Below, piece by piece: positions 15,025 to 18,383 of a stretch of DNA of 18,383 nucleotides. The DNA is taken from positions 1-18,383 of the forward strand of contig JAZNJA010000183.1 in NCBI GenBank assembly GCA_045577755.1, given 5' to 3'. The notes below the pieces were generated by a model that saw only the letters and a program-made list of their open reading frames with translations, was not told where the DNA came from and did not search any database. This DNA comes from CAMEON01 sp045577755 (GTDB lineage: Bacteria; Bacillota; Clostridia; Oscillospirales; CAG-272). Each line of letters begins with the position of its first letter. Positions within the stretch are counted from its first letter, which is position 1. The translations under genes and the position numbers were made by a program.

Positions 15025-15060
15025 AAGAACCTCCCACGGCAATCGTCGCGGAAGGTTCTT
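15025..15060 (-). terminator. Hairpin, probable old terminator of the broken minus-strand gene
   Basis: 11-bp arms (15025-15035 with 15050-15060, AAGAACCT type) with one mismatch are followed on the minus strand by TTTCTAT. It lies downstream of the gene scar at 15150-15484. On the plus strand it is followed by CGGGG, so it would not terminate in that direction. Confidence 0.45.
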
Positions 15061-15102
15061 CGGGGAGATTAGCGAACAAAAACGGAACCGTTTGTTTAAA
15101 GC

Positions 15103-15142
15103 AAAACACAGCCTCACCATCGCGGTGGGGCTGTGTTTTTTG
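15103..15142 (+). terminator. Intrinsic terminator after the metallophosphoesterase lipoprotein
   Basis: A 16-bp stem with one G-U pair (15103-15118 with 15124-15139, AAAACACAGCC type) and a 5-base loop is followed by T. The arms are A-rich and T-rich at the ends, so it can also work on the minus strand. Confidence 0.85.
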
Positions 15143-15149
15143 TTGCTTA

Positions 15150-15484
15150 TCTTCGAAATATTTTTTGCAGTAGAACTTATAAAGAGATTTAACCTCTTCA
15201 ATCAAAGTGTTGTCTTCCTTGTATTCCGGAGGACGATTTTCAATGGCCCTTTCGAGATCGTCTCGTAGATAAAGCAAATCAGTAGGCTCTTCATATTCAA
15301 CTAATTCATCATTGATAAACATTGGAACAGGTTTAGTATCTATTCCATTTTGTTTAAGTTTATACTGAAAATTAGAAAATAGGCTTTCCGCACAAACAGA
15401 CGAATAGCTATAAGTACAAACATCTTTATAGGCTAAAAGAAATTGATTTAGTACAGCTCTCCAAGGACGAGATCGTAAAATATC
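15150..15484 (-). pseudogene. Gene fragment without a start, function unknown
   Basis: An open frame begins right after a TGA at 15485-15487 and reads sensibly leftward: A-V-L-N-Q-F-L-L-A-Y-K-D-V, then C-A-E-S-L-F-S-N-F, P-V-P-M-F-I-N-D-E-L, Y-L-R-D-D-L-E-R-A-I-E-N and S-L-Y-K-F-Y-C-K-K-Y-F. The first ATG (15322) has no ribosome site, and clear coding sense precedes it. At the other end the frame runs through terminator hairpins into the lipoprotein gene on the opposite strand. A one-base slip in the A-run near 15170 would instead give a stop just before the hairpin. The fragment abuts the recombinase scar at about 15450, so its 5' part was probably lost in the same rearrangement. I do not recognise the family. 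Confidence 0.5.
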
Positions 15485-15716
15485 TCAAAACCGCCATCAA
15501 AAAAGAGCCTCAGCAAATGATCGATCTTTGGGCAAGCAGGTGGTGCTACATAATGATAAGGTAGAGATCACTTATAATTACACCGATAAAAAAGAAGGTC
15601 CCGACGACGATCACCGGGATTTTTTATTATACGAAACAACTTTTGAAACGCCATTGTATGAGAACAAAACGGCAAGGACGTTTACACAGACCATGCAGGT
15701 GTTTATTTATTTCTAA
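15451..15716 (+). pseudogene. C-terminal remnant of a large serine recombinase (frameshifted)
   Basis: The plus strand reads L-S-K-D-E-I-V-K-Y-L-K-T-A-I-K-K, then Q-Q-M-I-D-L. After a frame change at about 15525-15528 it continues G-K-Q-V-V-L-H-N-D-K-V-E-I-T-Y-N-Y and D-D-D-H-R-D-F-L-L-Y, ending at 15716. This is the typical C-terminal end of resolvase/recombinase-family large serine integrases of Clostridia (family pattern from knowledge, not a search). The shift fits loss of one T in a T-run (CTTTTGGGC to CTTTGGGC). The catalytic N-terminal and zinc-ribbon parts are absent. It is the scar of an excised or decayed integrative element. Confidence 0.75.
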
Positions 15717-15731
15717 AAAGCAAAAAAGGCG

Positions 15732-15777
15732 CAAAAAAAGAGCGAGTCGGACACTTTTTAGGTGTTCAACTCGCTCT
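15732..15777 (-). terminator. Intrinsic terminator of small RNA copy 2
   Basis: AGAGCGAGT (15739-15747) pairs with ACTCGCTCT (15769-15777). After one mismatch the stem continues with GGACAC/GGTGTTC, and seven T follow on the minus strand (15732-15738). Confidence 0.85.
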
Positions 15778-15836
15778 GACTTGGCGGAGATGGGGGAATG
15801 CCATTCATGTACACAACAGGCCCTTCTCACTTGGAT
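15732..15836 (-). ncRNA. Small RNA gene, copy 2 of the two-member family (about 105 nt)
   Basis: It has the same build as the locus at 7612-7763: a perfect promoter (15843-15871), identical bases 15834-15848 over the -10 and start, 15 variable bases (15819-15833), the identical 36-base core (15783-15818), then a terminator. The 5' UGCCAU can pair with AUGGCA at 15799-15804. The reading frame over the core is 16 codons here (15758-15808, M-N-G-I-P-P-S-P-P-S-Q-S-E-L-N-T), with GAGAAGGG 12 bases ahead of the ATG or 6 bases ahead of an in-frame GTG. It lies directly after the recombinase scar. Divergent terminator and variable stretch with an unchanged core indicate selection on the core rather than recent duplication. 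Confidence 0.72.
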
Positions 15837-15842
15837 GGCAAT

Positions 15843-15871
15843 ATTATATCACAAAAAGTCTATTATGTCAA
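15843..15871 (-). promoter_or_regulatory. Perfect consensus sigma-A promoter of small RNA copy 2
   Basis: Minus strand: TTGACA (15866-15871), exactly 17 bp, TATAAT (15843-15848). The spacer differs from that of copy 1 although the hexamers and spacing are the same. Confidence 0.9.
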
Positions 15872-16018
15872 TTGTTTTTCATTCAAGCATTCTGCTCTAT
15901 TGATTGCTTAAGATAACTTAACCGGCACGACAGTACAGAAAATTCGTTTTCATACATCCCCCACGATAGCATTTACGCCAAAACATTTGATATGGAACCG
16001 CAATTTCACACAAATCCC

Positions 16019-16047
16019 TTGCTTTTTCTCTAAATAAGTAGTATAAT
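16019..16047 (+). promoter_or_regulatory. Promoter of the three-gene membrane operon
   Basis: TTGCTT (16019-16024), 17 bp, TATAAT (16042-16047), about 40 bases before the first start codon. The -10 is perfect but the -35 is poor, so activation or low expression is likely. The 145 bases before it (15872-16018) show no other feature. Confidence 0.65.
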
Positions 16048-16087
16048 GAAAAAAAACTCCAATCCATTCTTTTCCGGAGGAGCCCCC

Positions 16088-16897
16088 ATGTTCACTTGCC
16101 TGATAGCGATCAGCCCGAATCTGTACGAGCGATACCTCACGGTAGAGCGCAACATCAAAGCGCGAAGCAATTCCTTCTACGATTCTTATCTGGATCTGCA
16201 GGAGCAGTTTATCAAGCTGGTTTTGGCAGAGCAGGCCTTTGAGATCAAGGTACAAGAGACCTGCGGTGCTATCCTCCGTAAGGATGATGTGCGGGCGTAT
16301 TTTTTGGAAGGCTTGGGGATTGACGAATACACCTACAACAAGATGCAGGACTATACCCTCAAGGTCAATGCCCATAAGCACAAGGGTGAAAAGACGGTTC
16401 AGATCGAGACCATTGTGAATTATCTGCGTGTGTTTTACAATGCCGTCTCCGCTTACGCGCAAAGCAAGAGCATTACCGTCGATAACTTTGACGCGAATTA
16501 CTACATCTCCATTTTCGCCATCTTTGAGAAGGAGAACGCCGACCTGAAAAATGAGATGGAGCTCTTGCGGGAGGAGCTTGCGGCCTCTGTAGAGACGGGC
16601 AAGCTCAAGGACAGCGACATCACCGCCTACCGCAGCCTGCTTTCGGCTCGGGATCTGGAAAAGCTGAGCATGGAAGAGCAGAATCGGGAGCTACAGAGGC
16701 AGATCAGTAAGTTAAAGGATATCAAGCTTTCTTCGATGGAGGACAAGCTTAATCGCACAATTGAAATGCTTCTTTCCTTGCAAGAGTCCGTGGTTGAAAA
16801 TCGCGCCGTTTCTTATGCGGTAGGTGATACCATTTGCGGAAGCGAGAGGTTTAAAGCATACGTTGAAAAGGCAAAGGAGAGCATAAACAATGGCTGA
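16088..16897 (+). CDS. Coiled-coil protein of unknown function, first gene of a three-gene operon
   Basis: This is a 269-residue protein. The start at 16088 follows GGAGGAG by five bases; an in-frame ATG at 16046 sits inside the -10 and is excluded. There is no signal peptide. Residues about 8-125 are helical; the stretch K-V-N-A-H-K-H-K-G-E-K (92-102) followed by I-V-N-Y-L-R-V-F-Y-N-A-V resembles DUF4145/HEPN-like helical domains, but only weakly. Residues about 141-236 are a charged coiled coil (E-K-E-N-A-D-L-K-N-E-M-E-L-L-R-E-E-L). The C-terminus includes V-S-Y-A-V-G-D-T-I-C-G. Base composition changes at about 16700, from GC-rich like the host genes to AT-rich like the next two genes. It overlaps the next gene by 8 bases, so a joint function is likely. 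Confidence 0.8.
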   Translation: MFTCLIAISPNLYERYLTVERNIKARSNSFYDSYLDLQEQFIKLVLAEQAFEIKVQETCGAILRKDDVRAYFLEGLGIDEYTYNKMQDYTLKVNAHKHKGEKTVQIETIVNYLRVFYNAVSAYAQSKSITVDNFDANYYISIFAIFEKENADLKNEMELLREELAASVETGKLKDSDITAYRSLLSARDLEKLSMEEQNRELQRQISKLKDIKLSSMEDKLNRTIEMLLSLQESVVENRAVSYAVGDTICGSERFKAYVEKAKESINNG

Positions 16898-17585
16898 TAC
16901 TAAAAATGTTTATGAGCAGCTTGAAGAATTAAAAGAAAAGCTTAATGAAGCAAACAAGCCGCGTACTCTTGTTGAACAATTGGCGAACAACGATCCAACG
17001 GTGATTGAGTTCGTTAAGAATGCAAAAAGAGTTTGGAGATATTACGGAGATAAAAGCGAGTTAAAACGAAGAAATAAGAAAAAACAGCAGCGCAGCATTA
17101 TTGCATTCTTATTGCTTGCGATATATCTTATCATTCCGTTCTTTTTTGTAACAAAGCCATGGGGATGGGTTTTGCCGATATTTAGTTGCATTACTTGTAT
17201 TGGACAGGCGATTTTGCAGATTTTGAAAATGAAGCCAAGCGAATATGAATTGCAGTATTCTCACATACCGTCATTTTGGAGATATGCAGAATTGGACGAC
17301 AACGATATCGTGTGTGCAACTAAAGACAAATGGTGGGTTATTGCACTTAGAATAGTGCTTTGGTTAATTCCCATTGCCTTGGGAGCAGAAATGCTCATAT
17401 TCCTTGAAGGATTTTGGAAAATTGTGGGATACGTGATGATAATTTTGTGTTCCGTACTGTGGTTGCCATTCAAAGATAATACGATTTATGGTTATCAATT
17501 GCACTTCGTGGATGATAAAAATGATATCGAATATCATTTGCTTAAGGATTTTATGAAAAGGAATAAGTTAAATAATGCCGAATAA
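16890..17585 (+). CDS. Membrane protein with N-terminal helix and four membrane segments, unknown function
   Basis: This is a 231-residue protein. The start at 16890 has AAAGGAG ten bases upstream, inside the end of the previous gene. A charged N-terminal helix (about 5-30, Y-E-Q-L-E-E-L-K-E-K-L) is followed by a Lys/Arg cluster (K-R-R-N-K-K-K, 59-65) and four hydrophobic segments at about 69-88, 91-112, 148-170 and 175-193. The positive-inside rule puts the N-terminus in the cytoplasm. A short C-terminal tail is cytoplasmic. No catalytic motif is seen. It overlaps both neighbours (8 and 11 bases) and is AT-rich. It shares a cytoplasmic-helix-plus-four-segments plan with the next protein, which suggests a hetero-oligomeric membrane complex (inference). 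Confidence 0.82.
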   Translation: MADTKNVYEQLEELKEKLNEANKPRTLVEQLANNDPTVIEFVKNAKRVWRYYGDKSELKRRNKKKQQRSIIAFLLLAIYLIIPFFFVTKPWGWVLPIFSCITCIGQAILQILKMKPSEYELQYSHIPSFWRYAELDDNDIVCATKDKWWVIALRIVLWLIPIALGAEMLIFLEGFWKIVGYVMIILCSVLWLPFKDNTIYGYQLHFVDDKNDIEYHLLKDFMKRNKLNNAE

Positions 17586-18372
17586 TGTTTTTGAAGGACT
17601 TGACGAAATACTTGCTCGACAAAAGCAAGCAGAAGAGCGTTCAAGGCAAGAGCACAAAGAAATACTTGAAGCTATAAATAGAGTTAATGCTAAAACTGCT
17701 CAGGCAGATCAAGTACAAAGAACCGTAAATCAACGAAATCAATCTTGGTCCCTTAAGAATTTCATAAATCGTTCGGTACACGAATATATGTGGCTTGGAA
17801 CGAAAGAAGATTTCGATAAGGAAAAGAAGCTTGCATTGATTTTAATACTGTCATCTATTGTCAGTATGATCATTTGCACGATAGTTGCCTCTATTTCATT
17901 CGGCATATATAGTACATTCACATTATTTGAAAACATATGGCTTGTGCTTATGCTATGCGTACTGAAATATACTTATAAAACAAAGAAGAATTATTCCACT
18001 TTGGATTATTCGTTTAATAGCTTTGAAAGATTCGAAACGGATGCTGATGGTGTATTAAGACATACGGTTTACAAGAAAAAGTATAGATGGTTCCTTGTTT
18101 TAGCTTGTATTGCTTTTCTGCTTAATACTATTTTTGCTTGGATGGATAACCATAGTGTGCCTCTGCTGGTTACAATTTTGGAGCTTGGAACATTGGCTCT
18201 CAACATATTCACCGTTTATAAAGTGACGGATTTCTTTGCCGGATATGGACCGCTAAGATTTACAGGAATGAACGAAGCAGGAACGGCAAAAGTTGTGTTA
18301 ATCTTTGATACAATGATGAACAAGCTATACACCGAAGAAGAATATTTAAAAACATTTCCCTTTATGAAATAA
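17575..18372 (+). CDS. Membrane protein with coiled-coil N-terminus and four membrane segments, unknown function
   Basis: This is a 265-residue protein. The start at 17575 overlaps the previous gene by 11 bases, with AAAAGGAA upstream. Residues about 5-50 form a cytoplasmic coiled coil (I-L-A-R-Q-K-Q-A-E-E-R-S-R-Q-E-H-K-E-I-L). Hydrophobic segments lie at about 85-110, 112-132, 171-189 and 194-216, with a polar, aromatic-rich loop between pairs (Y-S-F-N-S-F-E-R-F-E). A C-terminal soluble tail (about 222-265) contains Y-G-P-L-R-F-T-G-M. No recognised domain or enzyme motif is seen. The coiled coil may bind the coiled-coil protein encoded by the first gene. The gene ends 11 bases before the window edge, so the operon may continue. 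Confidence 0.82.
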   Translation: MPNNVFEGLDEILARQKQAEERSRQEHKEILEAINRVNAKTAQADQVQRTVNQRNQSWSLKNFINRSVHEYMWLGTKEDFDKEKKLALILILSSIVSMIICTIVASISFGIYSTFTLFENIWLVLMLCVLKYTYKTKKNYSTLDYSFNSFERFETDADGVLRHTVYKKKYRWFLVLACIAFLLNTIFAWMDNHSVPLLVTILELGTLALNIFTVYKVTDFFAGYGPLRFTGMNEAGTAKVVLIFDTMMNKLYTEEEYLKTFPFMK

Positions 18373-18383
18373 GAGAAACCCTC

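Noticed and set aside
14426..15149. Minus-strand extension of the gene fragment into the lipoprotein gene
   Set aside because: The frame passes through two terminator hairpins and then lies antisense to the LamG-like domain; only the part above about 15150 has coding sense.
1..18383. CRISPR array, rRNA, tRNA or complete insertion sequence
   Set aside because: No regularly spaced repeats with spacers, no rRNA or tRNA signature, and no intact transposase were seen on either strand.

Overview
This window looks like a chromosomal segment of an uncultured, probably gut-associated, low-to-mid GC Firmicute of class Clostridia. The basis is near-perfect TTGACA-N17-TATAAT promoters, AGGAGG-type ribosome sites before almost every gene, SPase II lipoproteins with Thr/Pro/Asp/Glu-rich linkers, and the tail of a Clostridia-type large serine recombinase. 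The genus cannot be read from the sequence. Composition is mosaic: carbohydrate and lipoprotein genes (about 1-7240 and 9980-15000) are visibly GC-rich, while 7300-9900 and 15100-18383 are AT-richer and carry accessory genes, gene scars and small RNAs.

Layout. 1-6430, all minus strand: two sialidase-superfamily genes transcribed from a strong promoter at 6397-6425; an AraC-family regulator with its own promoter (3869-3897); a promoter and a 46-bp palindromic leader; a large surface lipoprotein (TIM-barrel-like glycosidase core plus two discoidin/CBM32-like domains); and the N-terminus of another lipoprotein running off the left edge. 6630-7510: an inverted repeat, a frameshifted 3' fragment of a cell-surface protein with a C-terminal anchor signal, and a 13-bp hairpin. 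7612-9467: a small RNA gene, then a PIN-domain/XRE-ImmA two-gene operon. 9470-9980: noncoding, with a 4 x 10-bp repeat array and a strong terminator. 9979-15142: divergent lipoprotein genes, one a paralogue of the left-hand glycosidase-like protein and the other a metallophosphoesterase with a C-terminal LamG-like domain. 15150-15716: two abutting broken genes. 15732-15871: second copy of the small RNA gene. 16019-18372: a three-gene overlapping operon of unknown function (coiled-coil protein plus two multi-pass membrane proteins).

How the parts may work together. The surface lipoproteins, the AraC regulator and the two leaderless sialidase-like proteins suggest glycan foraging: surface binding or cleavage, uptake by transporters not in this window, and further cytoplasmic trimming. 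The accessory islands hold stability or defence-like genes.

The best candidate for something undescribed is the pair of small RNA genes. Each has a perfect sigma-A promoter, the same sequence just after the -10, a 15-nt variable stretch, an identical 36-nt core ending in a C-rich anti-Shine-Dalgarno-like stretch (which can also be read as a peptide beginning MNGIPPSPP), and then a terminator hairpin of different sequence but the same role.
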